Positions 1 to 7,024 of a DNA stretch of 9,407 bases are shown here, one piece after another. A program made the translations under genes and the position numbers. Source of the stretch: JAAYLC01 sp964636665 (GTDB lineage Bacteria > Bacteroidota > Bacteroidia > Flavobacteriales > Flavobacteriaceae); assembly GCA_964636665.1 (NCBI GenBank), contig CAZWVT010000063.1, forward strand, positions 1 to 9,407. The letters are read 5' to 3'. How positions within the stretch are numbered: the first letter of the stretch is position 1; the number at the start of each line of letters is the position of its first letter. The notes under the pieces were generated by a model. It worked only from the letters and a program-made list of their open reading frames with translations, was not told where the DNA came from and made no database searches.

Positions 1-435
1 TTCGATATGATCATTGGGTGAAGCTGCACGAGTACTGTTTAAAAGAACATCTGTATTGGTTGAGCCGGCGATGTAATAATAATATCCTTGAACAGCTACA
101 ATGTATTTTGAGGTGGGAATCAGCGTGTTGTACGATTGAATTCCAGCAGAAGGAACATTTTCAAACTTGACTTCAGTATAATTTACCGGACCGTATTTTG
201 CTGTGTTTACATTATGAATCGCCCAACTCCTGTCGGGTCTTTTAACCAAGAGATTTTGATGTTGGATTTCTGCTGCATTTGGATTTTCCAAATACAAACG
301 TTCTCTAACGATAGTCTTTCCCTCCACATCCAAAGTTTCTGTAGGAGTATTGGTATTAATTCCCACTTGACCATAGGAGATTAATCCGCAACTCATTATA
401 AGAAGAATTTGTAAAATATAACGTTGTGTTTTCAT
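1..435 (-). CDS. Secreted protein of the QVGI-motif paralog family, partial (C-terminus beyond the left edge)
   Basis: The reverse strand is open from an ATG at 435-433 to the window edge, giving 145 codons and no stop, so this is the N-terminal part of a longer gene. Residues 1-22 form a signal peptide: Lys2 and Arg5, a hydrophobic core, then SYG before Gln23. The mature protein would start at Gln23 with QVGINT, and the motif runs to Gly39 (P31, L35, D36, G39). The same motif sits at the same point in the two upstream genes. The segment YNTLIP at residues 102-107, followed by an aromatic-rich YIVAVQGYYYY stretch, matches residues 101-106 onward of the gene at 1071-1679. The start lies 12 bases after the stop of the preceding gene and has no Shine-Dalgarno site, so it is probably the third gene of one transcript. 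Function is unknown. It is probably exported by Sec, and no sorting signal is visible in the part present. If it resembles its siblings, some 55-60 residues are missing. Confidence 0.85.
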   Translation of the reverse strand, partial: MKTQRYILQILLIMSCGLISYGQVGINTNTPTETLDVEGKTIVRERLYLENPNAAEIQHQNLLVKRPDRSWAIHNVNTAKYGPVNYTEVKFENVPSAGIQSYNTLIPTSKYIVAVQGYYYYIAGSTNTDVLLNSTRAASPNDHIE

Positions 436-447
436 TTCGTATGTTAC

Positions 448-1068
448 TTAAAAATTTGGTGCACTGGAAGCCGATCCCGAATTTTGACCTCCCATGTTGG
501 TAGTTACCGGTGGAAGCTGTCTGAAAAAAGAGCGGTCATATACAATTAAGGTAATTCGATAAGTAAGTGGCTGACCCGAGGAAAGACTTAAAGACCTGTT
601 GCGTATTTCCAAATGCCAAGTATTGTTATTTATAAAAGTCCGGGTAACAAAATTTCCAATAGATCTTGTATTCCCTCCTAAATTTCCTTTTTGAATTGGG
701 TATCCGTCGTATTGAAAGTTGGCAATCGCAACAATATATTCATTACTATTATATTGTAGGTTAACATCAGTGAGGTTATCCAAATTCAAATTAGTAAACG
801 TATAATTGATAACATTTACCGGAGCGACACTCAAATTCTCGACTTCCAAATGTCGAATTTCACCTCCCGGCGTTGTTTCTGGCAGACGCATAAGGTATTT
901 ATATCCTTCCTCTGTAGGACCAATAGTCGGAATAGACAATACTTTGGTATTCCCTTGAATAAGCAGACTTCCTTCAATGTCTAAATCTGCTTCCGGTTCA
1001 TCTGTCCCTATCCCTACTTGAGCGACGGATAAAAATGGGCAAAACAATAAAATATAAAATAGTCTCAT
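448..1068 (-). CDS. Secreted protein of the QVGI-motif paralog family, middle gene
   Basis: This protein has 206 residues. Residues 1-16 form a short signal peptide ending SVA, with cleavage likely before Gln17. The mature N-terminus carries QVGIGT and the motif continues to Gly33 (P25, L29, D30, G33), with spacing identical to both neighbours. The middle of the protein (residues 84-115, with YN at 106-107 and YIVAIA at 111-116) aligns with the YNTLIP region of its siblings but lacks the TLIP residues. Near the C-terminus, TYRITLIVY (169-177) and NM (191-192) align with residues 165-173 and 187-188 of the gene at 1071-1679, a constant offset of four. The predicted pattern is mostly beta strand, ending in a Gly/Ser/Ala-rich tail. 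It starts 2 bases after the upstream stop, so translation is probably coupled. No enzyme motif, lipobox or type IX secretion C-terminal domain is recognisable. Function is unknown; a structural or surface role is only a guess. Confidence 0.88.
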   Translation of the reverse strand: MRLFYILLFCPFLSVAQVGIGTDEPEADLDIEGSLLIQGNTKVLSIPTIGPTEEGYKYLMRLPETTPGGEIRHLEVENLSVAPVNVINYTFTNLNLDNLTDVNLQYNSNEYIVAIANFQYDGYPIQKGNLGGNTRSIGNFVTRTFINNNTWHLEIRNRSLSLSSGQPLTYRITLIVYDRSFFRQLPPVTTNMGGQNSGSASSAPNF

Positions 1069-1070
1069 GA

Positions 1071-1679
1071 TTAATCTAATAAAGGGGTTGTGGCAGTTCC
1101 TGTTTCACTGAAGTTCATGTTCACTGTTTGATTTCCAAGGTTCTTGGATAGCGTTTTTGAATATACTGCTACTGTTATTGTCCAAGTTCCTACATCACTC
1201 TCGTTTCGATTGGTAAACCCGGGATAATCGGCAATCAGTCTCCAAGTGCCTCCTTCAATAAAAGCAGCATAATAAGGAATGGTAAACCATTGATGTCCTT
1301 GAAAATATGATAATTCCATGTCATAAAATGCCGAAATAGCAAACACGTCATAGGTATCAGCCGGAATTAGCGTGTTGTAATTTAAAACCCAATCTCCATC
1401 AGGATTTTCAAGGTTGTAAACTATAAGATAAGCCAAGGCGGTAGATTCGGGATTTGAAGCATCTAAAGTGTAGATGTACTCATCACTTGTCTGAATCAAG
1501 AATGTAGTTTTTTGACCGTCTTCAACTTCAGGAATATCTTCAACCTCAAGTTCTAACAATTGGGCAGTTCCTGCTACTTCTAATGCCGTTCGAGGATTCG
1601 TGGTGTTAATCCCTACTTGCGCATAAAACCTTGTTCCGACACAAGCAAGAATAATTAAAAAAAATAATTTTAATTTCAT
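1071..1679 (-). CDS. Secreted protein of the QVGI-motif paralog family, first gene of the array
   Basis: This protein has 202 residues and would be the promoter-proximal gene of the leftward array. Residues 1-20 form a signal peptide with Lys2 and Lys4, a hydrophobic core and FYA before Gln21. The mature protein begins QVGINT and the family motif ends at Gly37 (P29, L33, E34, G37). An acidic stretch follows (residues 43-54). YNTLIP at 101-106 matches the partial gene at the left edge, and TWTITVAVY (165-173) with NM (187-188) matches the middle gene. Cys13 lies inside the hydrophobic core. It could be read as a lipobox, but the Ala-Gln junction downstream fits ordinary signal peptidase better. 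The start is the first ATG after the divergent intergenic region and has only an A-rich leader, with no Shine-Dalgarno site. No catalytic motif is seen and function is unknown. Motifs of the VGIGT..P...LDV.G type are common in secreted proteins of Bacteroidota and in tail-fibre-like proteins. Confidence 0.88.
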   Translation of the reverse strand: MKLKLFFLIILACVGTRFYAQVGINTTNPRTALEVAGTAQLLELEVEDIPEVEDGQKTTFLIQTSDEYIYTLDASNPESTALAYLIVYNLENPDGDWVLNYNTLIPADTYDVFAISAFYDMELSYFQGHQWFTIPYYAAFIEGGTWRLIADYPGFTNRNESDVGTWTITVAVYSKTLSKNLGNQTVNMNFSETGTATTPLLD

Positions 1680-1703
1680 ATTTTAGTTTGTGTAAATGTT
1701 ATA

Positions 1704-1739
1704 CAAAAGTTAATACTGTGGGGAATAATTATCTGCAAA
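1704..1739 (-). promoter_or_regulatory. Possible promoter of the secreted-protein array
   Basis: Read leftwards, TTTG at 1739-1736 could serve as the -33 element and TAACTTTTG at 1712-1704 as the -7 element. The Bacteroidota consensus is TTG and TAnnTTTG about 17-23 bases apart. Here the spacer is 23 bases and the -7 box has one base too many between TA and TTTG. The transcript would have a leader of roughly 20 bases. The region is very AT-rich, so a chance match is quite possible. Confidence 0.28.
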
Positions 1740-1852
1740 TCTAATAACTATCTAAATAAAACCCTATTTTTTGACCATTTATTTTAACAAACTTATAAAT
1801 ATTTCATTAAATTTATTTTCTAACCTTTGTTTGTAAAGGATTCTGTTATTTG

Positions 1853-1881
1853 TTGACAGGTTTTTAAATTTAATTTATTTG
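1853..1881 (+). promoter_or_regulatory. Possible promoter of tamB-tamL
   Basis: TTG at 1853-1855 and TTTATTTG at 1874-1881 are separated by 18 bases. This fits the Bacteroidota pattern TTG-N(17-23)-TAnnTTTG with one mismatch, the A of TA. Transcription would begin near 1886-1890, leaving a leader of about 20 bases before the TTG start codon at 1907. The TTG is part of a perfect TTGACA, which in this phylum carries no special weight. This is pattern matching only. Confidence 0.33.
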
Positions 1882-1906
1882 TCACGAATGAAAATTAATT
1901 AAACGA

Positions 1907-4900
1907 TTGAAAAAAAACACACATAAAAAGAAAACTTTCGGGAGGAAATTATTAAAAGTAATTAGTTGGATTCTCGGAATTCTAATATTGTTGGTTTTTC
2001 TGGTTCTTCTTTTTATACGAAGTCCGTGGGGACAGAATATTATTGTCCAACGTGCCGCAAAATTTGTTTCTGAAAAGACAAACACAAAAGTTGAAATAGG
2101 AAAGCTCTACATTTCATTTGACGGAAATATCATCTTGGAAGAACTTTTTTTGGAAGATTCACGACAAGATACTTTGTTTTATTCCAAAACTCTGGAAGCC
2201 GATGTTCCGCTGCTTCCCATAATCCGCGGGAACGCAATTGGAATTGACTATCTCAATTGGGAAGGAGTCAAGGCGAACATCACAAGACAAGATACCGTTC
2301 AAGGATATAATTTTCAATTTTTAATCGATGCTTTTGCATCCGACGAAGTTGTACCAAAAGAACCTGACACTACTTCAAAACCATTTAAGATTATTATAGG
2401 CGATGTGTTTTTTAATGATTTCGATATCAAATTTAAAGATACTGTAATCGGGATAGATGCAGATTTAAAATTAGGAAACTTAGCACTTCGCCTGGAAAAA
2501 ACAGATTTAGAAACCATGGATTTTCGTGCTGCCGAAATTTCATTGAACAACACGCAACTTAATCTTGTGCAAACGCAGTCTTTACTGCAAAATGCGGATG
2601 AAGAAGAAACAGTGCTGCCCTATTTGGAAGCAAAACAATTGAAACTGCAAAATGTCTTTGTAAACTTTGAATCTGTAACAAATCAGATAATTGCTGATTT
2701 AGAAATCGGAGATTTTCTTGTGGAATTAAATAAAGGAAATTTAAAAGACAATGAAATTGAAATCGGAGCATTGGCATTGAAAAATTCTATTATCTTACTT
2801 CATACGGAATCAGAGCCTATAGCCAAAGAAACACAAGAAAAGGTGGAAAAAACAGAAACTTCGGAATTTGCGTGGCCTGATTTTAAAATAGCAGTTTCGA
2901 CGATGGATTTTGAACAAAACCGTATCGGCTATTTTGAGGGCGATAACAAAACAAAAGAAGGCGTGTTTAATGCAAGCGCCATTGATATTCAAGACCTTGT
3001 TTTAAAAGCTGATAATGTGTTTTTAAAAGATAAACAAATAGGAATTTCTTTAAATGAATTTTCATTTGCGGAGCGTTCCGGTTTGAATCTGAAAAAATTG
3101 GAATTTGATTTTAATGGAAGTGATGATGATTTAAACCTTCGGAATTTCGAACTTGAACTCAATAATAATCTCATAAGCGGAAAAGCTACAATGGAATACA
3201 GCAGTTTGGCAAATTTCATTGATAAACCTGAAGATGCAAAAATTTCATTGGATTTGAATGAGTTGTCTTTAAATATTCGTGACGCTTATTATTTTAATCC
3301 GGAATTAAGGAACAACGAATACGTTCGTAAATTGGCCCAAAAAAATATTTCGGGCCAGGTAGCGGCATCAGGATATTTAAGCGCGGTTGATATTCCGAAA
3401 TTAAATTTAAATTGGGGAGGCAGCACACAAATTAATATGCGTGGAAAAGTCAATAATATAACCGATACCGATCGTCTCAGTTTTCAAATTCCTTCTTTTC
3501 AGACACAAACAATTCGGCGCGATATATTACAATTCGTAAATGAAGACAGCCTCGGCATACGATTTCCGGACAACATCAGATTAAGCGGAAATGCTTCTGG
3601 AAATCTCAACGATATTCATGCGGATGCGGTTTTAAACACCACACAAGGAGTTGCCAAACTATCCGGACATTATAAAAACGTGGAGATTCTTTCTTTTGAA
3701 ACCGAATTGGAAGTAGTAGAATATAAATTAGACGAACTTTTAAAAAACGAACAATTAGGTCCGATTAGCCTTTCGCTAAAAACTTCAGGTTCAGGTTCGG
3801 ATATAAATTCATTAAATGCCGAATTGGATTTTCTAATTTCCGAATTTAAAATGAACAATTATACAATATCTGATTGGGGAATTACTGGACAAATTACCGA
3901 TGGTAGCGGAACCATTAACTCTGATTATAAAGATGAGAATGTCGATTTGGATTTATTGGCAACCGTGGAATTGGATTCCGTTGCTCCTCAGGCAGATGTT
4001 CATTTGGACGTAAAGGGTGTCAATCTGCAATCTTTGGGAATTATGGAGCGTGATATACGCACCGGACTCAAGTTGGATGTCAACTTTCAAGGTGCAAAAG
4101 ATGGTTTTGATATTATTTCGACCATCGGAGAAGGTGTGGTAATTTATGACAATCATACATATTTAATAGGAGATGTTCTGGCAACGGCACATGTTCGGTC
4201 TGACACCACTTCAATATGGGTGGACAACAGAATTTTACAATTAAGTGTTGAAAGTAATTCAGAACCTGCAAATTCTGCAAAAGCCGTGCAACATCATATT
4301 GAAAGTTATTTTACGCGAAAAATTGAAGAACCCGATTCTCTGCACACACCTATAAAGGTGAAAATTCTTGGAAGGGTAGCTCAAGCACCGGTTCTCAATG
4401 AAGTTTTTTTAATGAATGTCCGGGATTTAGACACCATTAGAATAGCATCTTATTTTGATGAAGCCGAACGCATTTTGGCAGCAAGGGTCGATGTACCCCA
4501 CATCAACTATTCAGGTGCAACGGTGGACAGTCTATCCTTGATGATGGACACAAATAAAGATAAGTTTTTATTTGATTTGGGTTTTTTAAATATTAATGCA
4601 GGACCTTTAAATCTGCCTGAAACCCACATTACCGGAAATCAGTTGGATGATGAGATGCACCTTTCATTCCGAGCGATTCACAACGACAGTATTTTGACTA
4701 ACATAAAATCTAAAATCACGGGAACTTCAGATGATTTACGAATGCACATTTTCCCGGACAGCCTCGTTCTGAATCAAAACAAATGGGAAATTCCAAGTGA
4801 TAATGAAGCTGCCTTTCAATCCAATCAAATGGTGTTTAACAATTTTATTTTCAGTCATCAAAATGAATCGTTTGAGTTTACCGATAAAGTAGCACAAATT

Positions 4901-7015
4901 TCTCAAAATCATATTGCTGTGATATTTGATAATTTCAACTTAAAAGAAATATTAAATTACCTGAATCCTGAAGAAAAACTGGCGCAAGGAATATTAAACG
5001 GAGATATTGCTGTTGTAAATCCTTTTGATACGCCCGGAATTTTAGCCGATTTCAATATTACAGAAATTCGCATGCTCGATGTGGATATGGGAACGCTTTC
5101 TGTAGATGCCGAATCTGCAGCGAATAACACCTATAATTTTGATGTGACTTTAAAAGAAGGTGAAATTGATTTGGATGTGAATGGAAATTATATCGCTTCC
5201 GAAGAAGGACAGATAAATGCCGATGTAAAATTAAACCGGTTTAATGTAAAAGCACTTGAAGGATTATCAATGGGGGAAATTGATGAAGCAAGCGGAGAAA
5301 TTTTGGGACAATTTAGAATCAGAGGATCGGTGGCTCAACCTGAATACGACGGTGTATTGCGTTTTTCCGATGCAACTTTCGGAGTCAATAAATTAAATAC
5401 AAATTTCACCCTTCAAGATGAAGTTATACAAATTGACAATGCAAGAATTCGTTTGCCTCGTTTTACAATTTTGGATGAAAATAACAATGCCTTGGTCGTT
5501 TCCGGAACCATCGAGACAGAAACTATGATTAATCCAACTTTTGATTTGCGGATAAATGCAACTGATTTTCAATTTGTGAATGCTACAGAAGAAGACAACG
5601 ATTTCCTCTACGGAACAGGAGCTTTTAGTGCATCGGGAACACTTACCGGCTCGCTTGATGTTCCGGTTGTAAACATTGAAGCATCGGTAAATGACAATAC
5701 CGATATTACTTATGTATTGCCATCGGCGACTGCATCTATAGAAAGTAGAGAAGGAATTGTTCTCTTTATAAACCGAGAAGATCCGGAAGCTGTTTTAACC
5801 CGAAATTCGGAAGAAAAAGCACGTATAACGGGATTTGATATAAAAGCGTTGTTAAAAATCAGTGAAGAAGCAAAAATCACTATTGTTATCAATGAAGAAA
5901 CCGGTGATAATTTTAATGTTTATGGGAATGGTGATTTTAATTTTACGATGAATCCCAACGGTCGGATGACGCTTACAGGAGTTTACGATATTGCCGGAGG
6001 ACATTATGAAATGAATCTGTACAATCTTGTAAATCGAAGATTCCAATTGATGCCTGAAGGTCAAATTAGTTGGTCCGGAGATCCGATGGATGCATCCTTA
6101 AATGTAAGGGCAATGTATGAAGTCGAAGCTTCTGCATCACCGTTGATGGCGCCAATCAGTTCAGGTTCCGATCCTTCTGCGAGAGGAAAATTCCGGCAAG
6201 TGCTACCTTTTCAAGTATTTCTGAATATTGATGGTGAATTGGAGCAGCCCGTAGTTTCTTTTAATTTGGATATGCCCGAAACCGAACAAGGTGCAATAGG
6301 CGGACAAGTTTATGGAAGAATTCAACAAGTGAATCAACAAGAAGGCGAATTAAACCGTCAAGTTTTTTCCTTGTTAGTGATGAATCGATTTTATCCGGAG
6401 CCCGGCAGTGATGGAAGCCAAGGTGGGTTGACAACAATTGCCCGCGACAATTTGAATGATGCACTTTCAGACCAATTAAATACATTTTCAAACAAGTTTT
6501 TAGGAGGCAGCGGATTTGAACTGGATTTCGGATTGAATAGTTATACCGATTATCAAGGAGAATCTCCGCAACAACGAACGCAATTGGATGTTGCAGCACA
6601 AAAGAAATTGTTCAATGACCGCCTGATTGTGCGTGTGGGAAGTGAAGTCGATTTGGAAGGTGGAAGTTCCCGAGATGAACCGGCGCCGCTTATTGGAAAT
6701 GTAAGTCTTGAATATTATTTGACTGAAAATGGACGCTATCGTCTAAAAGGTTTTAGAAAAAATTCTTATGAAAACATCATTGACGGACAAACAATCGTAA
6801 GCGGTTTGGCCTTGATATTTACTCAGGAATTCAATGAATTCAATGAGTTGTGGGAGGCGATTTTGCACGGCGAAACCGATAAAGAAATTCGTGAACGCGA
6901 AGCAGAAGAAAGAAGGGAAAGAAGAAGAGAAGAACGAGAAAAAAGACGGCAAGCCAGAAATGAAAGAACGGAAGGCATCCTCCAATCTGCCGGAAATAAT
7001 GAAACTGACGAATAA
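1907..7015 (+). CDS. tamB: TamB-family translocation/assembly module protein, TTG start
   Basis: This 1,702-residue AsmA-like bridge protein is anchored in the inner membrane and spans the periplasm to reach its Omp85 partner encoded next door. Residues 1-17 carry eight Lys/Arg and residues 18-37 form one membrane helix, so the remainder is periplasmic. The body is rich in short alternating strands, as expected for a long hydrophobic-groove beta structure. Two N-terminal units begin at PFKI (159-162) and PDFKI (324-328), each after a polar linker. The conserved TamB domain (PF04357, formerly DUF490) fills about the last 450 residues before the tail; GHYEMNLYN begins at 1365 and SWSGDPMDA at 1390. 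It ends with a charged tail (1656-1702). The start must be TTG at 1907: an in-frame TGA lies at 1889-1891, no ATG lies between, and the next in-frame Met is about 200 residues inside. E. coli TamB has about 1,260 residues, while lengths near 1,500-1,700 are usual in Bacteroidota. The frame is intact throughout. Confidence 0.93.
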   Translation: MKKNTHKKKTFGRKLLKVISWILGILILLVFLVLLFIRSPWGQNIIVQRAAKFVSEKTNTKVEIGKLYISFDGNIILEELFLEDSRQDTLFYSKTLEADVPLLPIIRGNAIGIDYLNWEGVKANITRQDTVQGYNFQFLIDAFASDEVVPKEPDTTSKPFKIIIGDVFFNDFDIKFKDTVIGIDADLKLGNLALRLEKTDLETMDFRAAEISLNNTQLNLVQTQSLLQNADEEETVLPYLEAKQLKLQNVFVNFESVTNQIIADLEIGDFLVELNKGNLKDNEIEIGALALKNSIILLHTESEPIAKETQEKVEKTETSEFAWPDFKIAVSTMDFEQNRIGYFEGDNKTKEGVFNASAIDIQDLVLKADNVFLKDKQIGISLNEFSFAERSGLNLKKLEFDFNGSDDDLNLRNFELELNNNLISGKATMEYSSLANFIDKPEDAKISLDLNELSLNIRDAYYFNPELRNNEYVRKLAQKNISGQVAASGYLSAVDIPKLNLNWGGSTQINMRGKVNNITDTDRLSFQIPSFQTQTIRRDILQFVNEDSLGIRFPDNIRLSGNASGNLNDIHADAVLNTTQGVAKLSGHYKNVEILSFETELEVVEYKLDELLKNEQLGPISLSLKTSGSGSDINSLNAELDFLISEFKMNNYTISDWGITGQITDGSGTINSDYKDENVDLDLLATVELDSVAPQADVHLDVKGVNLQSLGIMERDIRTGLKLDVNFQGAKDGFDIISTIGEGVVIYDNHTYLIGDVLATAHVRSDTTSIWVDNRILQLSVESNSEPANSAKAVQHHIESYFTRKIEEPDSLHTPIKVKILGRVAQAPVLNEVFLMNVRDLDTIRIASYFDEAERILAARVDVPHINYSGATVDSLSLMMDTNKDKFLFDLGFLNINAGPLNLPETHITGNQLDDEMHLSFRAIHNDSILTNIKSKITGTSDDLRMHIFPDSLVLNQNKWEIPSDNEAAFQSNQMVFNNFIFSHQNESFEFTDKVAQISQNHIAVIFDNFNLKEILNYLNPEEKLAQGILNGDIAVVNPFDTPGILADFNITEIRMLDVDMGTLSVDAESAANNTYNFDVTLKEGEIDLDVNGNYIASEEGQINADVKLNRFNVKALEGLSMGEIDEASGEILGQFRIRGSVAQPEYDGVLRFSDATFGVNKLNTNFTLQDEVIQIDNARIRLPRFTILDENNNALVVSGTIETETMINPTFDLRINATDFQFVNATEEDNDFLYGTGAFSASGTLTGSLDVPVVNIEASVNDNTDITYVLPSATASIESREGIVLFINREDPEAVLTRNSEEKARITGFDIKALLKISEEAKITIVINEETGDNFNVYGNGDFNFTMNPNGRMTLTGVYDIAGGHYEMNLYNLVNRRFQLMPEGQISWSGDPMDASLNVRAMYEVEASASPLMAPISSGSDPSARGKFRQVLPFQVFLNIDGELEQPVVSFNLDMPETEQGAIGGQVYGRIQQVNQQEGELNRQVFSLLVMNRFYPEPGSDGSQGGLTTIARDNLNDALSDQLNTFSNKFLGGSGFELDFGLNSYTDYQGESPQQRTQLDVAAQKKLFNDRLIVRVGSEVDLEGGSSRDEPAPLIGNVSLEYYLTENGRYRLKGFRKNSYENIIDGQTIVSGLALIFTQEFNEFNELWEAILHGETDKEIREREAEERRERRREEREKRRQARNERTEGILQSAGNNETDE

Positions 7016-7024
7016 TTAGTAAGT

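Noticed and set aside
136..384. Plus-strand frame of 82 codons
   Set aside because: It lies wholly opposite the partial secreted gene, which has a signal peptide and paralogs. The plus-strand product has no recognisable features.
1..1679. Cysteine within each of the three signal peptides as a lipoprotein site
   Set aside because: The Cys lies in the hydrophobic core at varying distance and is followed by seven or eight residues and a conserved Ala/Gly-Gln junction that better fits ordinary cleavage before QVGI.
1771..1799. TTGACC and TATAAA 17 bases apart, like an enterobacterial promoter
   Set aside because: The primary sigma factor of Bacteroidota uses a different consensus, and such matches are expected by chance in AT-rich DNA.
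1807..1872. Direct repeat TTAAATTTA at 1807-1815 and 1864-1872, with a palindromic core, as a possible operator
   Set aside because: Nine A/T-only bases recurring in a region this AT-rich is weak evidence; nothing else supports a binding site.
6261..6599. Minus-strand frame of 112 codons inside tamB
   Set aside because: It is antisense to the most conserved part of the TamB domain and resembles no protein I know.
6834..7019. Plus-strand 61-codon frame overlapping the end of tamB
   Set aside because: It is an out-of-frame reading of the same purine-rich DNA that codes the charged tail; its Lys/Glu richness follows from base composition.
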